The notes under the pieces were generated by a model. That model searched no databases. It had not been told where the DNA came from and was given only the letters and a program-made list of their open reading frames with translations. A stretch of 64,000 bases of DNA from Methanolinea sp. (GTDB lineage Archaea; Halobacteriota; Methanomicrobia; Methanomicrobiales; Methanospirillaceae). The position numbers and the translations under genes were made by a program. This document shows, in pieces, positions 8,278 to 16,755 of the stretch. How positions within the stretch are numbered: the stretch's first letter is position 1; the number at the start of each line of letters is the position of its first letter. The stretch is taken from contig CP064971.1 of NCBI GenBank assembly GCA_016699325.1, positions 1,178,001 through 1,242,000 of the forward strand. Direction: 5' to 3'.

Positions 8278-9225
8278 TCAGGGATGGACGCCGGTTTCCC
8301 GGATCAGGGCCCGTGCGGCCGCACGAACTGCCTCCTCTGACGTCTCAATAGGTCTCCAGCCAAGCGACTTGAGCTTCTCAACCGACAGGAGCATACGGGG
8401 CACGTCCCCCACCCAGCCACGGTCGCCTCCCGTGTAACGGAAGACCACGTCCCGGAGTCCCATCTCCCCGGCCACGATGGATGCAATCGAGGTCACATCG
8501 ATCCAGTCCTCCGACCCGATATTGAAACAGGCAAAAGGCTCATTGGTGTGCTCTACGGCAAACAGCACGGCGTCAACGCAGGTTGTAACCGAACAGTAGG
8601 ACTTTGCCTGTGTCCCATCACCGAGGATCTCCAGCGTGCAGGGGTCCTGGAGGAGCTTATGGATGAAATCCCAGATGACGCCATGGTTGCTCCGCTCGCC
8701 GATGATGTTTGCAAACCGGAATACCCAGGAACGCCAATCGTAGCTATGGGCATAACTGGAGATCATCGCTTCGCAGGCAAGTTTCGTGCCGCCGTAAATC
8801 GAGATGGGTTCCATGCGTGGATACTCCTCCGGGGTCGGGATGATATCGGCCTCTCCATACACCGTTGAAGTTGAGGTAAATGCAACCTCGTTGCACCCGG
8901 ACTCCCGCATGGCTTCGAGCACCCTGATGGTAGCCGTGACATTCTGGGCATAGATCCGTCCTGGGTTTTCGGAGCTCGCCCGCACATCGGGATCCGCTGC
9001 GATATGGTAGACCCGATCGGCACCCCTGAATGCCTCCTGCCATCCATCCTTGAGGAGATCCTGCTGGCAGAACCTGGTCGCACCGGATTCGATATGCCCT
9101 GCGATGTGGCGGAGCGCACCGGTGGAAAGATTGTCGATGATGGTGACCTCATCACCCCGACGGATGAGGGCATCAACGAGATGAGACCCGATAAAGCCTG
9201 CACCACCGGTAACGATTGCCTTCAT
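8278..9225 (-). CDS. NAD-dependent sugar-nucleotide epimerase/dehydratase (GalE-like)
   Basis: A 315-residue extended short-chain dehydrogenase. It begins with the NAD motif TGGAGFIGSHL, has DNLSTG after strand 2, and holds the catalytic triad as TSTSTVYG and YGGTKLACE. The best guess is UDP-glucose 4-epimerase or a related enzyme supplying sugars for glycans or cell envelope; the exact substrate cannot be read. AGGAG lies six bases before the ATG. It sits just upstream of apgM on the same strand. Confidence 0.88.
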   Translation of the reverse strand: MKAIVTGGAGFIGSHLVDALIRRGDEVTIIDNLSTGALRHIAGHIESGATRFCQQDLLKDGWQEAFRGADRVYHIAADPDVRASSENPGRIYAQNVTATIRVLEAMRESGCNEVAFTSTSTVYGEADIIPTPEEYPRMEPISIYGGTKLACEAMISSYAHSYDWRSWVFRFANIIGERSNHGVIWDFIHKLLQDPCTLEILGDGTQAKSYCSVTTCVDAVLFAVEHTNEPFACFNIGSEDWIDVTSIASIVAGEMGLRDVVFRYTGGDRGWVGDVPRMLLSVEKLKSLGWRPIETSEEAVRAAARALIRETGVHP

Positions 9226-9300
9226 GCTCTTCTCCTTTTACTGTGTGCTTAATCATTAAAATCTCTCTTTGTCATACTCATTATGTAGTTTCGAGAATCG

Positions 9301-10156
9301 ATGCCCCGCAAGGAAGTCTGATCTTTCTCAAAGACCTGCTCATGGGCATGTGCGATATCATCCCCGGGGTATCGGGCGGCACCATCGCCCTGATAACGGG
9401 GATTTATGAACGCTTGGTCTTGGCCATCGGCAGCATCAGCGCCGATCCGCTCACCGCGCTGCTCCGTGGCAGGAAGGCCGAGGCAACCGAGGCGTTCGGC
9501 AGGATTGACCGGGTATTTCTTAGGGTGCTCGTGGCAGGAGCAGGCTTGGGACTGCTGGCCATGTCCGGGGTCATCCTCTCGCTCATGCTGACCTTTCCTG
9601 CCGAGAACTTTGCCTTCTTTTTCGGCCTGATCATCGCTTCGTCCCTGATCATCTCCTACCGGATCGAGAAGGCAGATGCGGTTATCGCGGTTGCCTGGGT
9701 TGGGCTCGGGTGGCCGAGGGCTACGGTATCGGCGGAATTGACCAGGCTGCGCTCGGCCACTCCCTTCCGGTGCTCTTCATCACCGGGTTCATCGCCCTGT
9801 GTGCCATGATCCTGCCGGGAATTTCCGGGGCATACATAACCCACCTCATGAACCAGTATACATACCTCCTGGCGGCGATTGCCACCCTCGATCTCGCACC
9901 CCTCATCGTATATATTGCAGGGGGTGCCGCCGGGCTCCTCACCATGAGCCGGATCCTGAAAGCACTGCTCCGCACATACCATACTCAGGCGCTTGCCTTC
10001 CTGACGGGGCTTATGCTCGGATCGATGAGGATGGTAGTTGATCAGATCGTTTCGGCCGGAGGAACCGTTTCTACCCTCTGGATACCGGGTGCGGCTGGGG
10101 TGCTAATCATAGTCTTTTTAGAGCTCACCCTGCGAAGGTTCCCTGTTGTCACGTAA
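9301..10156 (+). pseudogene. DUF368 membrane protein, frameshifted
   Basis: The DUF368 family consists of polytopic membrane proteins; one branch has been linked to polyprenyl-phosphate flipping. The first half (about 9340-9700) has the family start DIIPGVSGGTIALITGIYER and two membrane helices; the second half, in another frame from about 9700, has PGISGAYITHLMNQYTYLLA and further helices. The switch lies near 9695-9715. The start is also odd: an ATG at 9301 is in a different frame from the family N-terminus, and the first in-frame ATG (9342) is too late, so a second small indel near 9318 is likely. Either a recently broken gene or sequence errors. Confidence 0.7.
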
Positions 10157-10213
10157 AAGCGGGTGATCTGATCACAACGGTAAAAAGAGAGGCATACCAA
10201 GGGGAAAGTACAG

Positions 10214-11086
10214 ATGTTCATAGGCATTGATCACGGGACATCCGCAATCCGGTTTTCCTCGGGGGAGTCTTGCTTCAAGATAACCAGGGAGGAGGCCAGG
10301 GAGTTCCGGTGGCAGTCCCTTGCCCGGTTGTGCCCTCTCAACCGAATCGAAGGCATAGCGCTGACCTATTCCATGGGAGATGCGTTCGCGACGATCACCC
10401 GGGTGCAGGAACTCGATGAGCGTGGAGTCATCAGCCGCGAGGGGGCCGGCAAGCATATCGGGGGCGGGACCTGCGTTTTCGACCAGGTCCGGCAGAGCGG
10501 GCTTCCTGCCGTGGCAGTCCCCGGCCTCCACCGGGGCTCCCCTACCGATGTCCGGTTCAAGGCTTATTCGCACCAGGCAAGCCCGGAAAAGATCGGTATT
10601 GCCTACCTTGTTTCCAGAGACCTTGGCGAAGATTTCGTGGTGTCTGACGCCTCATCAAATACTGTAACCGTGCTGGTATCAGGAGGGAGGATCATTGGCG
10701 CTCTCGATGCCTGTATCTTTGCACCAGGGCTCGAGCACGGTGCGCTTGACGTGGAGGCAATCCGGTCGATAGATGCCGGGAAGATAACCGCCAACGGGGC
10801 GTTCCTCAGGGCGGGGGTGAACCACACCCTCCCGCCGGGTGAACGCTACCGCACGGTAGCCCTGTTTACCGCCATGGAATGCGCGGCACTCCTCCTGCTT
10901 GCCCCCTCTGCCGGGGTGGCGATTGCCGGGTCCCTTGCACCCTGCATAGCCGAGGAGGTTGAATCCCTCTTACAAAAACCGGTTGCCGTGTATGACGAGT
11001 GGTGCGCCTCCCGCGGACTTTGCGCCATCGCACGGGATGTGTTTGGAGGGAAGAAAGATATTCTCGGGATCGGTGTTAATCTGTAG
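10214..11086 (+). CDS. methanogenesis marker protein 12
   Basis: A 290-residue protein of the methanogen-specific marker 12 family, which has an ASKHA (actin/sugar kinase) fold but unknown function. FIGIDHGTSAIRF at the N-terminus is the phosphate 1-type loop, and SDASSNTVTVLVSGGRIIGALDA near residue 140 and GVAIAGSLA near residue 240 fit the second phosphate and adenosine motifs. GGGGAAAG precedes the ATG. It follows the broken DUF368 gene by 57 bases in the same direction. Confidence 0.85.
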   Translation: MFIGIDHGTSAIRFSSGESCFKITREEAREFRWQSLARLCPLNRIEGIALTYSMGDAFATITRVQELDERGVISREGAGKHIGGGTCVFDQVRQSGLPAVAVPGLHRGSPTDVRFKAYSHQASPEKIGIAYLVSRDLGEDFVVSDASSNTVTVLVSGGRIIGALDACIFAPGLEHGALDVEAIRSIDAGKITANGAFLRAGVNHTLPPGERYRTVALFTAMECAALLLLAPSAGVAIAGSLAPCIAEEVESLLQKPVAVYDEWCASRGLCAIARDVFGGKKDILGIGVNL

Positions 11087-11104
11087 ATTTTTTTATTATC
11101 ATCG

Positions 11105-11342
11105 CCCCTGGCATGACCTGTACCGGGAGTCAAATGCCTCCTTGGTCAAAACGATCACCGCATACCATATCCTCTCATTGGAACAACGAATCATCCGGAT
11201 CAAGGAGAAATATCCTGCCTGGGAAGCCCGGCGGTTCGATCACCGCTACAACAACTGGCGCAAGCAGGAAATCCTGAACTGGACGACCCTGCATCAGTCT
11301 ACTGCGAGAAAAACAATTTCAATAAAGACTGAAAGACTCTAA
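11105..11342 (+). pseudogene. possible fragment of an unrecognised gene
   Basis: An open stretch of about 79 codons with gene-like codon use (for example RIIRIKEKYPAWEARRFDHR) but without an in-frame ATG and without a recognised family. It reads on in the frame that overlaps the end of the marker 12 gene. It may be the C-terminal remnant of a lost gene; it could also be a chance frame. Confidence 0.25.
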
Positions 11343-11450
11343 CAATCAGGCAAAACTCTGCCAACAAAACGGACACCAATCGTGACACCCTACAGTTAAC
11401 GATTGCCAAGTTCTTTATTATTAATCATGTAAAATTATACTGGGATTTTC

Positions 11451-11993
11451 TTGAGAGAGCTTCGTATCCATGGTAGGGGCGGTCAGGGTTCGGTCACCGC
11501 AGCCGAGCTGATCGCGGTCGCCGCCTTCGAGGGCGGGATGTTTGCCCAGGCTTTTCCGGCGTTCGGTGTCGAACGCAGGGGTGCACCGGTGCAGGCTTTT
11601 GTTCGGTTCGACAACAAGAAGATAAGGCTCCGGAGCCAGATCTATGAACCCGACTATGTCATCGTCCAGGACAGCTCCCTCATCCGGGACGTAAATGTTT
11701 TCCAGGGGTTGAAGGAGGGGGGTGTTGCGATCATCAATACCGAGAAGGCTCTCACCTACCCGTTTCCAAAGGGGGTGAGGGTCATCACGATTGATGCGAC
11801 CTCGATCGCACTCCGGACGCTTGGGGTCCCCATCACCAACACCACGCTCATGGGGGCGTTTGCAGCCGCAAGCGGGGAGATCGAGCTCGGGGCCCTCGAG
11901 GATGCGGTCCGGAGAAGATTCAAAGGCGATCTCGCCGAAAAGAATATTGCTGCAGCAAAAGAGGCATACCGGTTTGTAAAGGGGGCGTCCTGA
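11451..11993 (+). CDS. porC: pyruvate:ferredoxin oxidoreductase, gamma subunit
   Basis: The gamma subunit of the four-subunit archaeal enzyme which in methanogens makes pyruvate from acetyl-CoA, CO2 and reduced ferredoxin. The 180-residue protein shows IHGRGGQGSVTAAELIA, FPAFGVERRGAPVQAFVR and TLMGAFAAASGEI, all family hallmarks. The start is a TTG at 11451; a stop codon lies seven codons upstream in frame, so no ATG is available. It opens the operon porCDAB, the order usual in archaea; porD starts one base after its stop codon. Confidence 0.95.
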   Translation: MRELRIHGRGGQGSVTAAELIAVAAFEGGMFAQAFPAFGVERRGAPVQAFVRFDNKKIRLRSQIYEPDYVIVQDSSLIRDVNVFQGLKEGGVAIINTEKALTYPFPKGVRVITIDATSIALRTLGVPITNTTLMGAFAAASGEIELGALEDAVRRRFKGDLAEKNIAAAKEAYRFVKGAS

Positions 11994-11994
11994 T

Positions 11995-12255
11995 ATGGCT
12001 CTCGGACTGGGATGCACGGCCCGGCCCGGGAAGTCCCGGGAGAACAAGACCGGCAGCTGGCGGGTGTTCCGCCCCGAGTTCATCTCCGATAAATGCACGA
12101 TGTGCGGGATGTGCACGATCATCTGCCCTGAGGGGTGCATCCGGGAGAACGAGGAGGGACTACCGATTCCGGATTACGATTATTGCAAAGGCTGCGGGCT
12201 CTGTGCAGAAGAATGCCCTTCAGAGGCTATCGAGATGAAAAAGGAGGAGAAGTAG
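11995..12255 (+). CDS. porD: pyruvate:ferredoxin oxidoreductase, delta subunit
   Basis: An 86-residue ferredoxin-like subunit with two [4Fe-4S] motifs, CTMCGMCTIICPEGC (about residue 34) and CKGCGLCAEECP (about residue 64), which carry electrons between the thiamine-diphosphate site and external ferredoxin. The length and N-terminal extension are typical for PorD. It is packed between porC and porA with one-base gaps. Confidence 0.95.
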   Translation: MALGLGCTARPGKSRENKTGSWRVFRPEFISDKCTMCGMCTIICPEGCIRENEEGLPIPDYDYCKGCGLCAEECPSEAIEMKKEEK

Positions 12256-12256
12256 C

Positions 12257-13414
12257 ATGCTCGAGATCATGGAAGGATCACATGCCGTGGCAAGATCTGT
12301 AGGCCTTTGCCGTCCCGAGGTCATCGCCGCCTACCCCATCACCCCCCAGACCCACATCGTCGAGGCTCTTGCCGATATGGTTGCCGACTGCAGTATTGAT
12401 GCCGAATACATGACCGTTGAGAGCGAGTTTTCAGCGCTCTCGGCATGCCTTGGGGCGAGCGCTGCCGGCTCACGTGTCTATTCCGCCACCACTTCCCAGG
12501 GCCTGGCCCTGATGTTTGAAGTATGCTTCAACTGTGCGGGCATGCGATTTCCAGTGGTGATGTCTATTGTGAACCGGGCGATGGGTGCACCGCTCTCAAT
12601 TTGGAATGACCAGCAGGACTCGATCTCGCTCCGCGATTCCGGGTGGATGCAGCTGTATGCCGAAGACAATCAGGAAGCCGCTGATCTCCATTACATAGCC
12701 TACCGTGTCGCAGAGGACCATCGCATACTCCTTCCCGCCTTTGTCTGTTTTGACGGTTTCATCCTCTCCCATACCTACGAGCCGGTGGACATGCTCACCA
12801 GGGAACAGGCCGACAGCTATCTGCCGCCGTTCAATCCCTACCACCGCCTTGATGCCTCCGATCCGATCAGTTTCGGGCTGTTTGCAGCACCGGACTACTA
12901 TATGGAGTTCAGGTATGTCATCGATCAGGCTATGCACCAGGCCCGGAGTGTCATTCCCGAGGCGGGAAAGGTATTTTCCGAAATGTTTGGAAGGGACTAC
13001 ACCGGGCTTACAGAGGCGTACCGGCTCGATGATGCAGACTGTGCCATCGTTGCCATGGGCTCGATCTGCGGGACGGTGAAGGATGCAATCGACGAGATGC
13101 GGAATGCCGGAAAGAAGGTGGGCCTGCTCAAGATCCGGGCCTTCCGCCCGTTCCCCAAAAAGGAAGTGCAGAAAGCCCTTGCCGGTGTCAGCACGGTCGC
13201 GGTCCTCGATAAGAACATATCACTCGGATCCAAAGGCGCGGTAGCTCTCGAGATTCGCGATGCCCTTTACGGGTCGCAGGTGCCGGTTTTCGACTATATC
13301 ATAGCGCTCGGCGGTCGCGATGTGAGGAAGAAGGATATTGCAGCGGTTGTCTCCAAGGCGGAGGCCGGAGTGGGGGACATCTTCTATGGTCTCCGAGAGG
13401 AGGTGCTAAAATGA
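12257..13414 (+). CDS. porA: pyruvate:ferredoxin oxidoreductase, alpha subunit
   Basis: A 385-residue subunit holding the pyrimidine-binding and transketolase C-terminal-like domains. The motif AAYPITPQTHIVE near residue 25 is characteristic of 2-oxoacid:ferredoxin oxidoreductase alpha chains, with EYMTVESEFSALSACLGAS, SATTSQGLALM and VDPHK-less ending typical of Por. Residues after about 250 form the C-terminal domain (DCAIVAMGSICGTVKDAI, LLKIRAFRPFP). Its stop overlaps the porB start by four bases (ATGA), so translation is likely coupled. Confidence 0.95.
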   Translation: MLEIMEGSHAVARSVGLCRPEVIAAYPITPQTHIVEALADMVADCSIDAEYMTVESEFSALSACLGASAAGSRVYSATTSQGLALMFEVCFNCAGMRFPVVMSIVNRAMGAPLSIWNDQQDSISLRDSGWMQLYAEDNQEAADLHYIAYRVAEDHRILLPAFVCFDGFILSHTYEPVDMLTREQADSYLPPFNPYHRLDASDPISFGLFAAPDYYMEFRYVIDQAMHQARSVIPEAGKVFSEMFGRDYTGLTEAYRLDDADCAIVAMGSICGTVKDAIDEMRNAGKKVGLLKIRAFRPFPKKEVQKALAGVSTVAVLDKNISLGSKGAVALEIRDALYGSQVPVFDYIIALGGRDVRKKDIAAVVSKAEAGVGDIFYGLREEVLK

Positions 13415-14322
13415 AGGGCGATGAAGCAGCCTGCGTGCTTTTCGATCCCGGCCACCGTGCCTGCGGTGGCTGTGCGGCTGCCATGGCGGCGCGTTTCATC
13501 CTCGAGGCCGCAGGTAAGGATACCATCATCGTCTCTTCGACCGGCTGCATGGAGGTCTTCTCGACCCCCTATCCCGAGACGGCATGGAACGTGCCCTGGA
13601 TACACTCACTCTTTGAGAACAACTCGGCAGTGGCGTCTGGCATCGTTGCAGCGCTGAAGAAGCAGGGGAGGAAGGAAAAAGTCATCGCTCTGGGGGGTGA
13701 CGGGGCGACCTTCGATATTGGCATCCTCTGTATATCAGGCGCCTTCGAGAGAGGACACGATTTCACCTACATCTGCTATGACAACGAAGCCTACATGAAT
13801 ACAGGGATCCAGCGTTCGGGGGCGACTCCCTACGATGCCAGCACCACCACAAGCCCGGCCGGGAAGTGTTCGTACGGCAACCCGCGCCCCAAGAAGGATC
13901 TCCCGGCAATCATGGCCAACCACGGCGCTCCCTACGTAGCGACGGCCTCCATCGCCTATCCACCGGACCTCAAGAAGAAGATCGAAAAAGCAGTCAACAC
14001 CCCGGGCCCCTGCTATGTCCAGATCCATGCCCCCTGCTGCACCGGGTGGGGGTTTGAAGCGGAAAAGACCATCGCCATAGGAAAGCTTGCCATTGAGACC
14101 GGTCTCTGGGTGAACTTCGAGATGGAAGAGGGGAAGGTTACGAAGGTCAAGAAGGTGGTCCGAAAACCAGTCGAGGCATACTTAACAGAGCAGAAACGGT
14201 TCCGCCACCTCTTCAAACCGAAACGGAACGATACCGAGATCGCCAAGATCCAAGCTATCGCCGACCGGAATGCCGAGAAGTTCGGGATCGATATCAAACT
14301 GAAAGACGTGAAAAGTCGCTGA
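13411..14322 (+). CDS. porB: pyruvate:ferredoxin oxidoreductase, beta subunit
   Basis: The 303-residue thiamine-diphosphate binding subunit. HRACGGCAAAMAARFIL and SSTGCMEVF supply cysteines for the proximal [4Fe-4S] cluster, GGDGATFDIGILC with YDNEAYMNTGIQ is the Mg/ThDP site, and CCTGWGF near residue 205 provides another cluster Cys. Length matches the family. It ends the por operon and is followed by a highly structured stretch and a terminator-like hairpin. Confidence 0.95.
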   Translation: MKGDEAACVLFDPGHRACGGCAAAMAARFILEAAGKDTIIVSSTGCMEVFSTPYPETAWNVPWIHSLFENNSAVASGIVAALKKQGRKEKVIALGGDGATFDIGILCISGAFERGHDFTYICYDNEAYMNTGIQRSGATPYDASTTTSPAGKCSYGNPRPKKDLPAIMANHGAPYVATASIAYPPDLKKKIEKAVNTPGPCYVQIHAPCCTGWGFEAEKTIAIGKLAIETGLWVNFEMEEGKVTKVKKVVRKPVEAYLTEQKRFRHLFKPKRNDTEIAKIQAIADRNAEKFGIDIKLKDVKSR

Positions 14323-14339
14323 AAACCGGTGTCGGGACA

Positions 14340-14458
14340 CTTCAAGGGAGAATGAAGGGTGGAGGAACGGTGCGGACTGGTTCCCGCTTCATTCCTCACC
14401 ACAAACCAGGGACCGCTGCTGCACGAAAGTGCAGGCCTCTTGCCAATCTCCCTTGAAG
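14340..14458 (+). ncRNA. candidate structured RNA downstream of porB
   Basis: The 119 bases are closed by a perfect 12-base inverted repeat (CTTCAAGGGAGA at 14340-14351, its complement at 14447-14458). Inside are GGTGGAGGAA pairing with TTCCTCACC around one bulged G, an inner GCGG/CCGC stem, and a CTGCAC-GAAA-GTGCAG hairpin with a GNRA tetraloop. Another 5-base hairpin (GACAG/CTGTC) follows at once. It resembles no RNA family I can name. It could be a small RNA processed from the por transcript, an independent ncRNA, or an elaborate 3' UTR. Confidence 0.5.
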
Positions 14459-14476
14459 ACAGCTCATCTGTCATGA

Positions 14477-14515
14477 AAATCTGGGAAGTCAGGTTCCCGG
14501 ATTTCCTTTTTTTTT
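14477..14515 (+). terminator. hairpin plus T-tract terminator of the por operon
   Basis: AAATCTGGGAA (14477-14487) pairs with TTCCCGGATTT (14494-14504) over 11 bases, including one G-U pair, around a six-base loop; two bases later nine T residues follow (14507-14515). Archaeal termination needs mainly the T-tract, and a stem of this quality beside it makes the end of the por/ncRNA transcript here very likely. Confidence 0.7.
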
Positions 14516-14947
14516 GAAAGATCGGTTCCCTCAACAATCCGGGTAACTTGGTTTTAACCAACAATTCGAGAGCAGCAGAAGCAGAAATTGAGTCAATCCC
14601 CCGTGGATTCGGTAAGAGGAGGGATGGTCAATACCAGTTCTAAAAACAACCATTTTTGGTTTCTTCGGTCTGCAATAATTTGGGGATGCATTTTTTCTTC
14701 AAATTATGTAATTCTCCTCAAAGTACGATCATTTTTACGCTTTTATCGTTATCCTTTCTGGCAATTCGATTTCAATTCAAGTGCACATTTGGGATCCAAT
14801 GGTGCAAGATAGCATGGTATTGGTTTGAGGACTGTTTCATTCAAAAAAAGTTCTGCAACGATTCGTTGAACGGTAATCCTGGGAGGGGGGAAAGGATCCT
14901 GGACAAGTTAAGTTTTTCATCGCTTCGGTGTGTTTCATGCAGGTTTT
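14516..14947. other. AT-rich gene-free stretch
   Basis: About 430 bases without a convincing gene. A plus-strand frame 14656-15087 exists but has poor codon use, no ribosome site and overlaps the HEAT-repeat gene on the other strand. Only a short palindrome-like TTGGTT-tt-AACCAA near 14550 stands out. Confidence 0.45.
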
Positions 14948-15250
14948 TTATGATCTCCGAAGGCGGCTCAAGGCTCCTTCACTTGCTATCTGGATCATTG
15001 TATCAGGATCATGAAGTGCCCGTGATATCGGCCCGATGGCGCGTTTATCCCCGATTCTCCCGAGAGACCAGATGGAGAGCATCCTGACATTTTGGTCGTC
15101 GTCATACAATCGGGCGATCAGTGGATTCACCGCATCCCCACCACAGCTTCCCAATGCCCGTGCAGCTCTCCACCGTATTTCGATCTCCCGGTGGCGGAGA
15201 AGCTTCAGTAATTCATCCATCGACAGGTTTTCAATATCCATGTATGACAT
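14948..15250 (-). CDS. small HEAT-repeat protein
   Basis: A 100-residue protein made of about three HEAT (PBS lyase-like) repeats; LLRHREIEIRWRAARALGSC, VNPLIARLYDDDQNVRMLSI and GDKRAIGPISRALHDPD are successive helical hairpins. Such repeats form a right-handed solenoid that binds proteins; no catalytic role is visible. The ATG at 15250 follows GAGGGGGT by seven bases and is preferred to the long upstream open frame, which has no coding character. A second HEAT gene lies 650 bases away on the other strand. Confidence 0.75.
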   Translation of the reverse strand: MSYMDIENLSMDELLKLLRHREIEIRWRAARALGSCGGDAVNPLIARLYDDDQNVRMLSIWSLGRIGDKRAIGPISRALHDPDTMIQIASEGALSRLRRS

Positions 15251-15899
15251 GTCATTTACCCCCTCGGACGTGGTGCATGTCAGCACTGTGCATGATAAAT
15301 TATGAACTATTAAAGGTATTCCTGATGAAACTCCATCACCCGTGGCATCATTGAACGGCGGTGACGGATATATCGTGTATTTTAAGGCAGGAATGCTAAA
15401 CCAGATTAAAAAGCCGTCTAAGTCGAAAGAAACACCCCGAACCCTGTAACCCCCGGGGATATCCTTTCGTGGATCATAAGAAACAGAGTTATTTCTTTCA
15501 CAGGATCTTAATTCAAAGTTAGATTGTTGTAATAATGATGGAAAACGACTTCCCATACGGATAAACCTGATATTGATATACGTAAATGTACAACGTTAGA
15601 AAGAATTAGGGTGAAGGCGGGATATGAACTACCGTGGGCGTGAAGGAGCGGACAATGAATGAGGGAGATGGAATATTTGACTGTCCGGTCTTTGGGTAAG
15701 GAGCGAAGGGCCTATCATCGGCCTTGGATTTCTTCTGACACTCTTTGGACTTATCCCTCTTGATAGGAGCAGGACCCTCCATTCCTGTTACCACGGTACT
15801 TATCGGATTCGTGTTTTTCCTCATCTGGACAGGTCTGACAAAATGAAGTGTCTGCCTCTTCAAACCATCCTAATTTATTGTTCCAGGGATTGAAACCCC
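15251..15899. other. spacer between divergent HEAT-repeat genes
   Basis: This 650-base stretch holds the start regions of both HEAT-repeat genes and a broken frame for a small membrane protein at 15655-15846 (listed separately). The left 400 bases show nothing else that I can recognise. Confidence 0.4.
15655..15846 (+). pseudogene. broken gene for a small membrane protein
   Basis: Three plus-strand frames joined together read like one short protein: MNEGDGIFDCPVFG (frame of 15655), then GPIIGLGFLLTLFGLIPL, then LIGAGPSIPVTTVLIGFVFF and IWTGLTK ending at 15846. The last two pieces would make two membrane helices. A stop codon follows the first piece and two small frame changes separate the others, so it is either decayed or carries sequence errors. 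The family is unknown. Confidence 0.35.
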
Positions 15900-16403
15900 A
15901 TGAGCATGAGCAACCTCCCGGATACCGACCCACTCATGAGAGAGGTAATGAAAAGCCTCGCCGTCCGTGTCCAGACTTCCGAGGATTCGCTGACCCGGAG
16001 ACATGCCGTCTACCTTCTGGCGATGACCCGGAACCCGGCCTGTGCCGAGCTCTTCACACGCGCCCTCCGGGATCCTGAAAAGGCGGTACGCGCCCAGGCG
16101 GCCCGGGCACTGGCCGATATCGGGGAACCGGCATCCGGACGATTGATCGAACTGCTTCGCGATCCTGACTGGAAGGTCAGGTACAGGGCTGCTGAAGCGC
16201 TGGGAATGATAAAGGAGCGGACGGCAGTAGGCCCGCTCATCGGGTTATTATCGGATGAAAAGGACCATGTCCGGTATATGGCGGTGAAAAGTCTTGGAGC
16301 GATCGGCCCAGCGGGTTCGAAACATACCATCGAGGCCATGTTGAACGATGAAAATAACTACGTGAGGGATATGGCAGAAGAGGTTCTCAGGAGAGAGGAG
16401 TAA
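15900..16403 (+). CDS. HEAT-repeat protein
   Basis: A 167-residue protein built from four to five HEAT (PBS lyase-like) repeats between about residues 30 and 165, each with the pattern V-R-x-x-A-A-x-A-L-G (for example WKVRYRAAEALGMI, HVRYMAVKSLGAIG). The first 28 residues are a separate short helix region. It probably serves as a protein-binding scaffold. Two ATG codons lie at 15900 and 15906; the first is used here. The similarity in pattern to the small HEAT gene at 14948 suggests paralogy. Confidence 0.75.
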   Translation: MSMSNLPDTDPLMREVMKSLAVRVQTSEDSLTRRHAVYLLAMTRNPACAELFTRALRDPEKAVRAQAARALADIGEPASGRLIELLRDPDWKVRYRAAEALGMIKERTAVGPLIGLLSDEKDHVRYMAVKSLGAIGPAGSKHTIEAMLNDENNYVRDMAEEVLRREE

Positions 16404-16455
16404 GAACCGCTGGATGCCTTCCGAAGCCAGGCTGAATCATATATCCGGATAACTT

Positions 16456-16536
16456 TCCTGTAAAGATAGCGTTATGAAAAACCTGATAGTCCCCAAAAAT
16501 TATCTCCACGAATTTGTCTTATTACGATAATATACC
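16456..16536 (+). repeat. degenerate dispersed repeat, copy 2
   Basis: The partner of 540-620. Its possible reading frame is MKNLIVPKNYLHEF and then stops after four more codons, so this copy is more decayed. It lies 55 bases from the tRNA-Arg gene, a frequent site for integrated elements. Confidence 0.5.
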
Positions 16537-16591
16537 AGAATGGCGAGAGGGTGCACCGGAGTCTGGATTTCATATCCACCCGAAAGAGGAA

Positions 16592-16666
16592 CGGGCCTGG
16601 AGGGATTCGAACCCCCGACGTCCGGGTTAGAAGCCCGGCGCTCTATCCTGGCTAAGCCACAGGCCC
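16592..16666 (-). tRNA. tRNA-Arg (anticodon TCT)
   Basis: A 75-base cloverleaf on the minus strand: acceptor GGGCCTG/CAGGCCC, anticodon stem CCGGG/CCCGG with loop CTTCTAA giving TCT, T arm GGGGGTTCGAATCCCTC, discriminator G. CCA is not encoded and there is no intron. Confidence 0.95.
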
Positions 16667-16755
16667 TCGCACCCCATACTGTGGGCGCTTTACCCATATT
16701 AACTATCGGAACAGGACGGACACCGCGAACCTTCTACAAAAAAAGTATCGTTGGG

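Noticed and set aside
14656..15087. 143-codon plus-strand frame in the por-HEAT gap
   Set aside because: It has no ribosome site and poor codon use, and it overlaps the minus-strand HEAT-repeat gene.
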